In this document: positions 1 to 7,351 of the stretch, in pieces
How positions within the stretch are numbered: the stretch's first letter is position 1
Layout of the letters: each line of letters opens with the position of its first letter
Assembly: GCA_026708265.1 (NCBI GenBank)
Contig: JAPOVI010000440.1
Location: forward strand, 1-42,895
Source: Acidobacteriota bacterium
Lineage (GTDB): Bacteria; Acidobacteriota; Vicinamibacteria; Vicinamibacterales; UBA8438
Reading direction: 5' to 3'
Length of the DNA stretch: 42,895 nucleotides
Program-made: the position numbers and the translations under genes
The notes under the pieces: generated by a model
Database searches by the model: none
What the model was told of the DNA's origin: nothing
What the model saw: only the letters and a program-made list of their open reading frames with translations

Positions 1-703
1 GCGGGCTGTAGCCCTGGTTGTCGCGGGTGCGCCGCCAGGTCAGCCAGTCCTCGGCGGGGGGATTCCGGAGCAGCTCGTCGGTGACCGGCGTGAAGCCGGC
101 CACCTCCCGGTTGACGAACGAGCGGGGGAGCTCGAGGACGTCGGCGTCTTCCGGCGCATCGGCCTCGGCCGCCGCTGCCGCATCCACGACGGCATCGGAC
201 GGAGCGGGGGCCGGAGCCGCCCCGGGTTCGCCGACCACGGCCGCGGCGTCGGCGGTCAGGGCCTCGGCGCCGGCGGCGTGTCCGTTCTCCTGCAGGAGGT
301 AGGCGACGATGCTCAGGTAGGTGCTCTCGGGCAGCGACCCGCCGAGCCCGGGCGGCATCTCGACCCGCACGTAGTCGAGCAGCTCCGCCGCGGTGCTCGA
401 CCCCCAGTTGTTCAGGAATCCCCGGCCCGTCAGCTCCGGCCCGTGCGCCGCGCCCCGCAGCGTCGCGCCGTGGCAGGAGGCGCAGGAGCGGCCGTAGGCG
501 GTCCGCCCGCTCGCGGCCTGGGCCTCGAGGAACGCGCCGCCGGATGCCGGCTGGGCGCCGGCCGGCGCCGGGGTGGTGATGCTTGCCGTGACGGCCGCCG
601 TCGCGACGGCAGCCACCGCAACGGCCGACCGCCGCGCCCTCGCCCACGACGCCCGCTCGGTCCCGATTCTGCCGGCGTCGGCTCCGCTGCTCTGTCTCCG
701 CAT
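1..703 (-). CDS. Haem c-quinoprotein dehydrogenase, N-terminal part (cut by window edge)
   Basis: This gene runs off the left edge; 234 codons are visible. It starts at an ATG read from 703 to 701, behind an AAGGGAGA ribosome site. A cationic start and hydrophobic export signal are followed by a c-type cytochrome domain with a CASCH haem site, then an Ala/Pro/Asp-rich linker and the first residues of a quinoprotein propeller. The protein is clearly paralogous to the product of 879-3086: bases 1-55 are identical to 2399-2453, and the cytochrome domains align almost throughout. The family oxidises alcohols or similar substrates in the periplasm and passes electrons to haem; that role is inferred here. 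The propeller and any PQQ ligands lie outside the window. Confidence 0.85.
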   Translation of the reverse strand, partial: MRRQSSGADAGRIGTERASWARARRSAVAVAAVATAAVTASITTPAPAGAQPASGGAFLEAQAASGRTAYGRSCASCHGATLRGAAHGPELTGRGFLNNWGSSTAAELLDYVRVEMPPGLGGSLPESTYLSIVAYLLQENGHAAGAEALTADAAAVVGEPGAAPAPAPSDAVVDAAAAAEADAPEDADVLELPRSFVNREVAGFTPVTDELLRNPPAEDWLTWRRTRDNQGYSP

Positions 704-743
704 CGTTGCGTCTCCCTTCGGCGTTCCCGGCGGCCGTGCGGGC

Positions 744-866
744 TCAGTCCAGGTTGTCGAGATGTACTCGTACGAGGTACCGGGCTCCCGGCGTGCCTTC
801 CCGCTCGTCGGCGAGCCGCTGCGCCTCGGGGCAGATGTTGGAGTTGTCCCAATAGACGAACACCAT
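744..866 (-). pseudogene. Truncated NYN-domain (LabA/DUF88-like) gene start, 40 codons
   Basis: A 40-codon frame starts with ATG at 866 and stops with TGA at 744-746. Residues 1-10 (MVFVYWDNSN) and the following EAQRLADEREG and ARYLVRVHLDNL segments resemble the first strand, helix and second strand of NYN (PIN-like nuclease) domains, including the first metal-binding Asp in DNSN at residues 7-10. The rest of the roughly 150-200 residue domain is missing. The frame is the same as that of the quinoprotein just upstream, whose TAG is only four codons before this ATG, and a GTG at 875 could also start it. No ribosome site is visible. It is best read as a decayed remnant; a translated micropeptide is possible but less likely. 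Confidence 0.55.
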
Positions 867-878
867 GCGCTTCACTGG

Positions 879-3086
879 CTAGTCGGGCAGGGCGAAGACG
901 TACAGCCCGTTCCCGGACGGGGGTTGGTAGATGTCCGGGCTGAGCACGCCGCTCAGGCCGCGGAAGATGCCGACGCCGGTCGGGACCGCGATGTACTGCT
1001 TGCCGCCCGCTGCGTACGTAATCGGGAAGCCGTGGCCAGACTGGCCGAGGCGCGTCTCCCAGAGCACGTCGCCGGTGCGGACGTCGAGGGCGCGGAAGTA
1101 GCGGTCGACGTCACCGACGAAGGCCAGACCGGAGGCCGTCGTCAGCACCGAGGTCAGGAAGATGGCGCGCTGCTCGCGGCTCCAGACTTCCTCCATGGTG
1201 CGGACGTCGTAGGCCGCGAGCCGCCCGAGCATCCCGTTGGTGCCCGGCATCTCGTGGAGCTCGATCGCCGAGACGCCGAGCCCGCCGCCGCCCTCCACGA
1301 GCGCGACCTCACGGGCGGTCAGCGTCATGCATGCCTGGTGCAGCGGGTAGATGATGACCTTCGCCTCGGGGCTGTACCCCGACGCCTGCCAGTTGTGGCC
1401 CCCGTACAGGCTCGGGCAAGCATCCACCGCGTCGTCGATGCCGGCGTCGCGAATGTCCTGCCGGTAGTTCACGCGGCCGGTCTCCATGTCGATCGAATCG
1501 AAGATGTCCTGGTGCAGCATCTCGGCCAGGTCGAGGAACGCCCCGGTGCGCCGATCGAGCTTCCAGAGGATGGCGTCCTTGCCGGCCGTGAACAGCCACT
1601 TGTGGTCGTCGACGTCGACGAGCACGCGCTCGAAGACGATGTCCATGTCGAGCGTTTCGCCCGGCACGTGCTGGAAGTACCACGCCATCTGTCCCGTACT
1701 CGGGCTCAGGGCCAGCGTCGAGTTGGTGTAGAGGGCGTCGTTGTAGGTCGACATGCCGCGGCTCGCGGCCACCCACGGCTTCGCCTGGGCCGTCCCGATG
1801 AAGAAGAGATCGAGGTCCGGGTCGTAGGCGCCCGGAATCCAACTGTCGCCGCCGCCGCGCAGGTGCGGCGGGATGTCGCCCCACGTGCCGCTGTTGACGT
1901 CGCCCGGCTGCGCGATGGTCGACGTACGCCAGAGCTCCTCGCCGGTGTCGGGGTCGTGGCCGGTGATGAAGCAGCCTTCGTCCTCGAAGCGCTCGCAGCC
2001 GTTGATGCCGCTGACGACGACGCCGTTCGCGATGGCCGGTCCGGCCGTCTGCCGGAAGCCCTTCCGGTAGTCCGCCCGGGTCGTCTGCCAGACCGGTTCG
2101 CCGGTCCGTGCATCGAGGGCGAGGATGGAGGTGTCGTAGGTGGCCAGGAAGACCTTGTCCCGGTAGAGCGCGATGCTGCGGGTCGGGCCTCCGCTCGGCG
2201 CGTCCTCCGGGTACTCGTGACGGTGCTCCCAGATGAGCTCGCCGGTCGCCGCGTCGAGGGCCTGGACGATGTTGCCGGGATTGGCCAGGAACATCACGCC
2301 GTCGTGCACGAGCGGCGCGGTCTGGTTGGTGCCCTCGGGCATCGCCAGGGCCCAGGCCAAGCGCAGGCCGGCCACGTTGTCGGGGCCGATCTGGTCCAGC
2401 GGGCTGTAGCCCTGGTTGTCGCGGGTGCGCCGCCAGGTCAGCCAGTCCTCGGCCGGCGGGTCCCGCAGCAGCTCGTCGGTGACCGGCGTGAAGTCGGCGA
2501 CCGCCCGGTTGACGAAGGCGCGGAGGTCTGGCACCGCGTCCAGGTCGGACGGCTCGTCCGCCGCCGCCGCGTCCGACGCATCGGCCGCGACAGGTGCGCC
2601 CGCGGCCGGGACGGCGCCGGGCTCGCCGACAATCGCGCCGGCATCGGCGGTCAGCGCCTGCGGTCCCGCCGCGTGGCCGTTCTCCCGCAGGAGGTAGGCG
2701 ACGATGTTCAGGTAGGCGGCGTTCGAGAGCGATCCGCCGAGCCCCGGCGGCATCTCGGCCCGCACGTACTGGTACAGCTCCGCCGCGGTCTGCGGCCCCC
2801 AGTTGCTGAGGAAGCCGCGGCCGGTCAGCTCGGGACCGTGCGCCGCTCCCTGCAGGGTCGCTCCGTGGCAGGAGGCGCAGGAGCGGCCGTAAGCGGTCCG
2901 TCCGCTCGCGGCCTGCGCATCGAGGAAGGCGCCGCCCCCCTCGGGTTGGGCCGCGACCGGCGCGACGATGCCGACGGCCAGCGCAACGGCCCCCAGGCCC
3001 GCGACGCCCGCCAAGCCCCGTATCCCCGGCGACGCCCGTCGATAGCCGGTCGCGTCAGCGTGTCCCGTGCTCGTCTGTCTCGGCAT
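879..3086 (-). CDS. Cytochrome c-fused PQQ-type quinoprotein dehydrogenase
   Basis: This 735-residue protein starts at ATG 3086, with AGGGAGA about nine bases upstream. A hydrophobic export segment (about 24-47) precedes a class I cytochrome c domain with CASCH at 70-74 and a likely axial Met in the MPPGLGG motif. From about residue 170 it has the PQQ alcohol dehydrogenase propeller, with repeated D-A-x-T-G-E-x-x-W blades and a YGGHNWQ motif near residue 560, as in the methanol/ethanol dehydrogenase family. The vicinal Cys-Cys of methanol dehydrogenase is not seen. Haem at the N terminus is the reverse of classical quinohaemoprotein alcohol dehydrogenases. A periplasmic oxidation role is likely; the substrate is unknown, and PQQ occupancy cannot be judged by eye. 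Confidence 0.88.
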   Translation of the reverse strand: MPRQTSTGHADATGYRRASPGIRGLAGVAGLGAVALAVGIVAPVAAQPEGGGAFLDAQAASGRTAYGRSCASCHGATLQGAAHGPELTGRGFLSNWGPQTAAELYQYVRAEMPPGLGGSLSNAAYLNIVAYLLRENGHAAGPQALTADAGAIVGEPGAVPAAGAPVAADASDAAAADEPSDLDAVPDLRAFVNRAVADFTPVTDELLRDPPAEDWLTWRRTRDNQGYSPLDQIGPDNVAGLRLAWALAMPEGTNQTAPLVHDGVMFLANPGNIVQALDAATGELIWEHRHEYPEDAPSGGPTRSIALYRDKVFLATYDTSILALDARTGEPVWQTTRADYRKGFRQTAGPAIANGVVVSGINGCERFEDEGCFITGHDPDTGEELWRTSTIAQPGDVNSGTWGDIPPHLRGGGDSWIPGAYDPDLDLFFIGTAQAKPWVAASRGMSTYNDALYTNSTLALSPSTGQMAWYFQHVPGETLDMDIVFERVLVDVDDHKWLFTAGKDAILWKLDRRTGAFLDLAEMLHQDIFDSIDMETGRVNYRQDIRDAGIDDAVDACPSLYGGHNWQASGYSPEAKVIIYPLHQACMTLTAREVALVEGGGGLGVSAIELHEMPGTNGMLGRLAAYDVRTMEEVWSREQRAIFLTSVLTTASGLAFVGDVDRYFRALDVRTGDVLWETRLGQSGHGFPITYAAGGKQYIAVPTGVGIFRGLSGVLSPDIYQPPSGNGLYVFALPD

Positions 3087-3268
3087 CGGTACGTCTCCCT
3101 GGCTTCCCGATCCTGCCGGCGGTCTCGCCCAGCGTGGGCGCGATTATAGGAGACCGTCATCCCGTGCCGGGTCGTCCGTTGCGCTCCGAATGTCCGTCCG
3201 CGAGAAGTCGCGGGGACCTCAACCGCGCAGATCCTCACGCTCGCGGTAGCGATTCCCGGCCTCCCGGC

Positions 3269-5083
3269 CTACGGCAACGCGAACGTCACCAGCATGTTGC
3301 TCCCGGTCGGCGCCTCCATCTCCGGCGCGTAGGTCTGCAGACGGTTGCCGGTCCCGCCGACCGGCACCGTCAGGTACTGCCGGCCGTCGACCGCGTAGGT
3401 CACCGGATAGCCGCTGATCTGGCTGCCCAGGATCGTCTCCCAGAGCACCTCGCCGGTCTCCGCGTCGAAGGCCCGGAACCGCCGGTTGGAGTCGCCGAAG
3501 AAGACCACGTTCCCCGCCGTCGCCAGCGTCGTGCCGGCGTTCGGGGCCCGCTGGCTGTAGCGCCACACCTCGCGGCCCGTCGAGATGTCGAGCGCCCGCA
3601 CCTCGGTCAGGTCGCCGTCCGGACCGATGTCCGGATCGGGAATCGTGAACCGCGGGCTGGCCCCCGAGACCGTGCGGGAGTTCGTCGTCTGGTTCAGGCA
3701 GGAGCGGTTGATCGGGACGTAGAGCATCCCGGTCACCGGGCTGTACGACCACGACCACCAGCCCTTCACGTTGTGGCCGCAGATGATGAACTGGTCGCCC
3801 TCCTCGCGCGCCACCAGGTCCATGTTGATGTAGGTCGTCCCGGTCTCCACGTCGACGTCCGAGATCACGAACCGCTCGGTGCTGTCGAACGGGAACGGGT
3901 CGCCCCAGAGGAACTCGCCGGTCTCGCGGTCGTTGACGAACAGGCCCCCCGGCTCGCCCAGCACGACCACGACCTTGCGCTCCTCCGCCGTCCCGGTGAG
4001 CTTCGGGTTGATCCAGCGCACCGCCTCCGGATCCGGATCGACCACGGTGTCGATGAGCGTGCGCTCCTGCACGAAGTCCTGGTCCCAGTCGTCGCACGGC
4101 AGGTACTGGTAGTACCAGTCGATGGCGCCGGTGTCGGCGTTCATGGCGATGGTCGAGTTGGAGTACAGCTCGCACGGCGAGCGGTCGCCCACGTCCCAGG
4201 TCCCGCGCCGGACCAGCCGGGGATAGGGCAGCGGCACCGCGACGCCCCAGAAGATGCGGTTCAGCTCGGGGTCGAAGCTGCCGGGGACGCCCCACGGAGA
4301 GACGTGGACGCGGTTGGCGGTCGGCAGCGTGCCCCAGGTCTCGCCGCCGGGATCGTCGGCCCCCGCCGCGGTGTACGTGCGCCAGCGCTCGGTCCCGTCG
4401 TCCGCGTCGTGAGCCGCCACGTAGCAGCGCGCCTCCAGGCTCGAGGGGCTGCAGGTGCGTCCGCTGACCACGTTGCCCTTGACGATCACGGCGCCGGACG
4501 AGTGGCTGATCCCTTGCCGGTAGTCCGCCGTGCGAGACTCCCAGGCCAGCTCGCCGGTGCGCGCGTCGATGGCTGCGATGTGCGCGTCGGCGGTCAGGTG
4601 GTAGAGGTGCTCGCCGTACAGGGCGAGGTGCCGCGTGCGGTTGCCGAACTGACCGTACTGGCGGATGTCGTCCGGCTGCTCCCGCTGGTAGTCCCAGATC
4701 AGGTCGCCGGTGGTGGCGTCGATCGCCTGCAGGTGGTCGTAGCCGGGCTGGGCGACGTACATCACGCCGTCGTAGACCAGCGGCCGGATCTGCACCGCTC
4801 CCTCTTCCATCGCGCGCATCCAGACGAGCTGGAGCCGGCCGACGTTCTCGCGTGAGATCTGGTCGAGCGGACTGAAGGCCTGGAAGTCGTAGGTGCGGTA
4901 CGCCATCAGCCAGTCCGCGGGGTCCGGATCGCGGAGCATCGCATCGGTGATCGGCACGAATTCCTGCTCCTGCCCGGCTGCGGTCAGCTCGATCTCCAGG
5001 CCCGATCCGGCCGGACCGCCTCCGGACAGCCACAGGAGCACGACGACGATGCCCACGAACGCTGGCGTCAGTGTCCTCACCAT
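3269..5083 (-). CDS. Haem-free PQQ-like beta-propeller quinoprotein
   Basis: This 604-residue protein starts at ATG 5083 behind AAGGGAG. An uncleaved anchor or signal peptide covers roughly residues 5-20. The remainder is a quinoprotein-type propeller, with W-motif blades such as AIDATTGDLIW, AIDARTGELAW, ALDISTGREVW and AFDAETGEVLW. The start of the propeller (ITDAMLRDP...DWL, FSPLDQI, NVGRLQLVW) matches the start of the propeller in the neighbour at 879-3086, but no CxxCH is present, so it lacks its own haem. The GGHNWQ segment of the neighbour is replaced by a KGWWSWSYSP stretch. It may need the neighbouring cytochrome-bearing quinoproteins or a separate cytochrome as electron acceptor, or it may be a non-catalytic paralogue. 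Confidence 0.82.
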   Translation of the reverse strand: MVRTLTPAFVGIVVVLLWLSGGGPAGSGLEIELTAAGQEQEFVPITDAMLRDPDPADWLMAYRTYDFQAFSPLDQISRENVGRLQLVWMRAMEEGAVQIRPLVYDGVMYVAQPGYDHLQAIDATTGDLIWDYQREQPDDIRQYGQFGNRTRHLALYGEHLYHLTADAHIAAIDARTGELAWESRTADYRQGISHSSGAVIVKGNVVSGRTCSPSSLEARCYVAAHDADDGTERWRTYTAAGADDPGGETWGTLPTANRVHVSPWGVPGSFDPELNRIFWGVAVPLPYPRLVRRGTWDVGDRSPCELYSNSTIAMNADTGAIDWYYQYLPCDDWDQDFVQERTLIDTVVDPDPEAVRWINPKLTGTAEERKVVVVLGEPGGLFVNDRETGEFLWGDPFPFDSTERFVISDVDVETGTTYINMDLVAREEGDQFIICGHNVKGWWSWSYSPVTGMLYVPINRSCLNQTTNSRTVSGASPRFTIPDPDIGPDGDLTEVRALDISTGREVWRYSQRAPNAGTTLATAGNVVFFGDSNRRFRAFDAETGEVLWETILGSQISGYPVTYAVDGRQYLTVPVGGTGNRLQTYAPEMEAPTGSNMLVTFALP

Positions 5084-5191
5084 GGCACTCGCTCCCTTCC
5101 AACCGGGTTCATCGCACGCGGCTCACGGCCCTGCCCGCAAGTCGCTCGCGCCTCATGATGCCGTACTCCGCGGCGAGGAGCAGCGCTGGAA

Positions 5192-5287
5192 TCAGGACTG
5201 CTGCGCGTCGGTCGCGCTCGGGATGTCGTCCGGCGTGTTTGCGTAGTCCCGGTAGGTGAGCTTGATCCGGGGATTGGGAACGCTCAT
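5192..5287 (-). pseudogene. Truncated Uma2-like gene start, 31 codons
   Basis: ATG at 5287 overlaps the TGA of the CRTAC1-like gene (5284-5286) in an ATGA arrangement, and the frame stops after 31 residues. Residues 1-20 (MSVPNPRIKLTYRDYANTPD) resemble the start of Uma2-family (DUF820, PD-(D/E)xK fold) proteins, where an LTYxDYxxxPDD segment precedes the YELIDGEL strand. Similarity ends right after PDD, and the whole nuclease fold is missing. It is read as a deletion remnant that still keeps a translational-coupling start. Because it could be translated with the upstream gene, a short peptide cannot be ruled out. Confidence 0.5.
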
Positions 5288-7155
5288 GGTGCCTGGCCGT
5301 CGCCCTCCGTGAGCGTCGTGTAACGGTCGACAGGGAGGTCGGTCCACTCCTCGATCCGTCCGCTCGGCCAGAGGACGCGGACGCGCGGCGCCGCGCCCGA
5401 GGCGTCGAGCCCGGCGACCACGCGGGGGTCGTTCGCCGACGCGTAGCTGCCGTCGGCCCGCGCCCGGCGCCACAGCGTGGTCCCGTCGCCGCGGGTGACG
5501 GCGACGCGGGCCCCCACCATGTCGCGCGCGCCGTCGCGGCCGACGAGCCGCAGCCCCAGCCAGTGGTTGCGGGCGCCGACGGCGTTGACGAGCAGGCGCG
5601 GCCGGCCGTCCGCGTTGGCCACCAGGACGTCGATGTCGCCGTCGTTGTCGACGTCGCCGAAGGCGGCGCCGCGGCTGATGGCGGAGAGGTCGAAGGCCGC
5701 GCCCGCCCGCGCCGTGACGTCCTCGAAGCGCCGGTCGCCGAGGTTGCGGAGGAGCTGGTTGCGCTGCTGGTAGGGATAGGGGTTGTCGGGCCCGAGCGCG
5801 TCGAGGTCCTGCCAGACGAGCCCGTTCACGGACAGGAGATCGAGCCACCCGTCGTTGTCGGCGTCGATCCAGCCCGCGCCCCAGCCGGTGTAGGGGAGGC
5901 TGGCGGCCCGGACGCCGGAGCTGGCGCTCCGGTCCTCGAACGCGCCCGTGCCGTCGTTCACGTAGAGCGTGCTCCCCTCGCCGGTCAGCACCGTCGTGAA
6001 GAGGTCCTCGTCGCCGTCGTTGTCGAAGTCGCCGGCGTCGACCCCCATGTCGGCCTTCGCGACCCCTGCCGCGTCGACCGCCACCCCGGCCAGCAGCGCC
6101 CGGTTGTCGAACGTGCCGTCGCCCCGGTTCATCCAGAGCTGGTTCTCCTGCTGGTCGTTCGCCACGAACAGGTCGATCCCGCCGTCCCCGTCGAAGTCCG
6201 CCGTCGCGACGCCGAGGGCCGGCCCGAACTCGTCCGCCAGCCCGGCCGCGACGGTCGTGTCCTCGAACGTGCCGTCGCCCCGGTTGCGGTAGAAGCGGTC
6301 CCGCTGGGGCGGGTAGCGCTCCGGGGTGCAGTAGTCCTCTTGCCCCGAGTCGCGATAGCAGCGGATGTGGGTGGGGACGGTGTAGATCAGGTAGTTGCCG
6401 ACGAACAGGTCCAGCCAGCCGTCGCCGTCCGCGTCGAAGAAGGCGGCGGAGACACCCCAGGTGTCGGGGCTCCCGGTGCCCGTGGCGGCGGAGACGTCCT
6501 CGAAGGTTCCGTCGCCGTTGTTGCGGAACATCTGATTGCGCCCGAACCCGGTCAGGTAGAGGTCCGGCCAGCCGTCGTTGTCGATATCGCCGCTCGCCAC
6601 GCCCTGGCCGTAGCCGCGGGTCGCGATGCCGCTCGCGTCGGTGACGTCGGTGAACCGGAGCGAGCGCGTCCCGTCCGCTCGGATCTCGAGATCGTTGCGG
6701 TACAGCCGGTCCCGGAGCCGCGCCGCGCCTGATCGCGGAGGCAGTGCGTTGGCCCCGAGGGCGCCGCCCTGCACGAGCAGCACGTCGAGGTCGCCGTCAT
6801 TGTCGTAGTCGAGGAAGGCCGCACCGCCGCCGCTGATCTCCGGTTGATAGAAGCGGCCGCTCATGCCGCTCGCGTGCACGAAGTCGAGGCCGCTCTCGGC
6901 CGCGCGGTCCACGAACCACTCCGCGGCCGCTCCGGCGTCCGGCGCCGCCGCGCCTTCGGGAGCGTCGGCCGGTGCACCGCAGGCGGCAGCAAGGGCCAGC
7001 ACCACGGCCGACGCGGCGAGGGCCGGACCCGGCCGCGATGCTGCGGCGGCCGCGGTGGCTGCGACGGCTGCTACGGCTGCGGGGCCTGATGCGGGCGCCG
7101 AGTGCGGCGCGCGCGCCTGGCGGCGTGTTCTCCTGCGCGTCGATGGATGGTTCAT
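5284..7155 (-). CDS. CRTAC1-like FG-GAP/VCBS repeat lipoprotein with ASPIC/UnbV C terminus
   Basis: This 623-residue protein starts at ATG 7155. A long basic N terminus and an Ala-rich hydrophobic stretch end in a lipobox-like LALAAAC near residue 59, suggesting a lipoprotein. About seven FG-GAP/VCBS repeats follow, each with a calcium-binding DxDxDGxxD loop (for example DYDNDGDLD, DIDNDGWPD, DADGDGWLD). The C terminus has the ASPIC/UnbV signature (NHWLGLRLVG...GARV...WPSGRIEEW). Such proteins are extracellular calcium-stabilised propellers, often beside DUF1592 or quinoprotein genes in Acidobacteria and Planctomycetes; the ligand is unknown. Its stop overlaps the Uma2-like stub. The divergent DUF1592 gene starts 196 bases away, so the two could share a control region, but no clear promoter was found. 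Confidence 0.88.
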   Translation of the reverse strand: MNHPSTRRRTRRQARAPHSAPASGPAAVAAVAATAAAAASRPGPALAASAVVLALAAACGAPADAPEGAAAPDAGAAAEWFVDRAAESGLDFVHASGMSGRFYQPEISGGGAAFLDYDNDGDLDVLLVQGGALGANALPPRSGAARLRDRLYRNDLEIRADGTRSLRFTDVTDASGIATRGYGQGVASGDIDNDGWPDLYLTGFGRNQMFRNNGDGTFEDVSAATGTGSPDTWGVSAAFFDADGDGWLDLFVGNYLIYTVPTHIRCYRDSGQEDYCTPERYPPQRDRFYRNRGDGTFEDTTVAAGLADEFGPALGVATADFDGDGGIDLFVANDQQENQLWMNRGDGTFDNRALLAGVAVDAAGVAKADMGVDAGDFDNDGDEDLFTTVLTGEGSTLYVNDGTGAFEDRSASSGVRAASLPYTGWGAGWIDADNDGWLDLLSVNGLVWQDLDALGPDNPYPYQQRNQLLRNLGDRRFEDVTARAGAAFDLSAISRGAAFGDVDNDGDIDVLVANADGRPRLLVNAVGARNHWLGLRLVGRDGARDMVGARVAVTRGDGTTLWRRARADGSYASANDPRVVAGLDASGAAPRVRVLWPSGRIEEWTDLPVDRYTTLTEGDGQAP

Positions 7156-7351
7156 GCGCGTCGCCGGCTTCGCGGTCCAAGCGCGCCGCCAGGATCGAGT
7201 GCGGGCGTGGGAACTTCCCGGAGCGTTCCATTATGCCGCAGCGTCCGGTCCCCGATGGACAGCCGGCACCGGGGCGCGTATGCTGAGGCGTTCGCAATCC
7301 GCGGCTCGGAGACGACGCGTGCCGGGGCGCGCAGGCGCCTCATTACACAGG

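Noticed and set aside
573..3149. Long plus-strand open frame opposite the first quinoproteins
   Set aside because: It covers the antisense of a cytochrome-quinoprotein and has no domain, signal or ribosome site.
7211..7235. GGGAACTTCCC palindrome and CATAAT between the divergent CRTAC1-like and DUF1592 genes
   Set aside because: No -35 at proper spacing and no second copy; too weak to call a promoter or operator.
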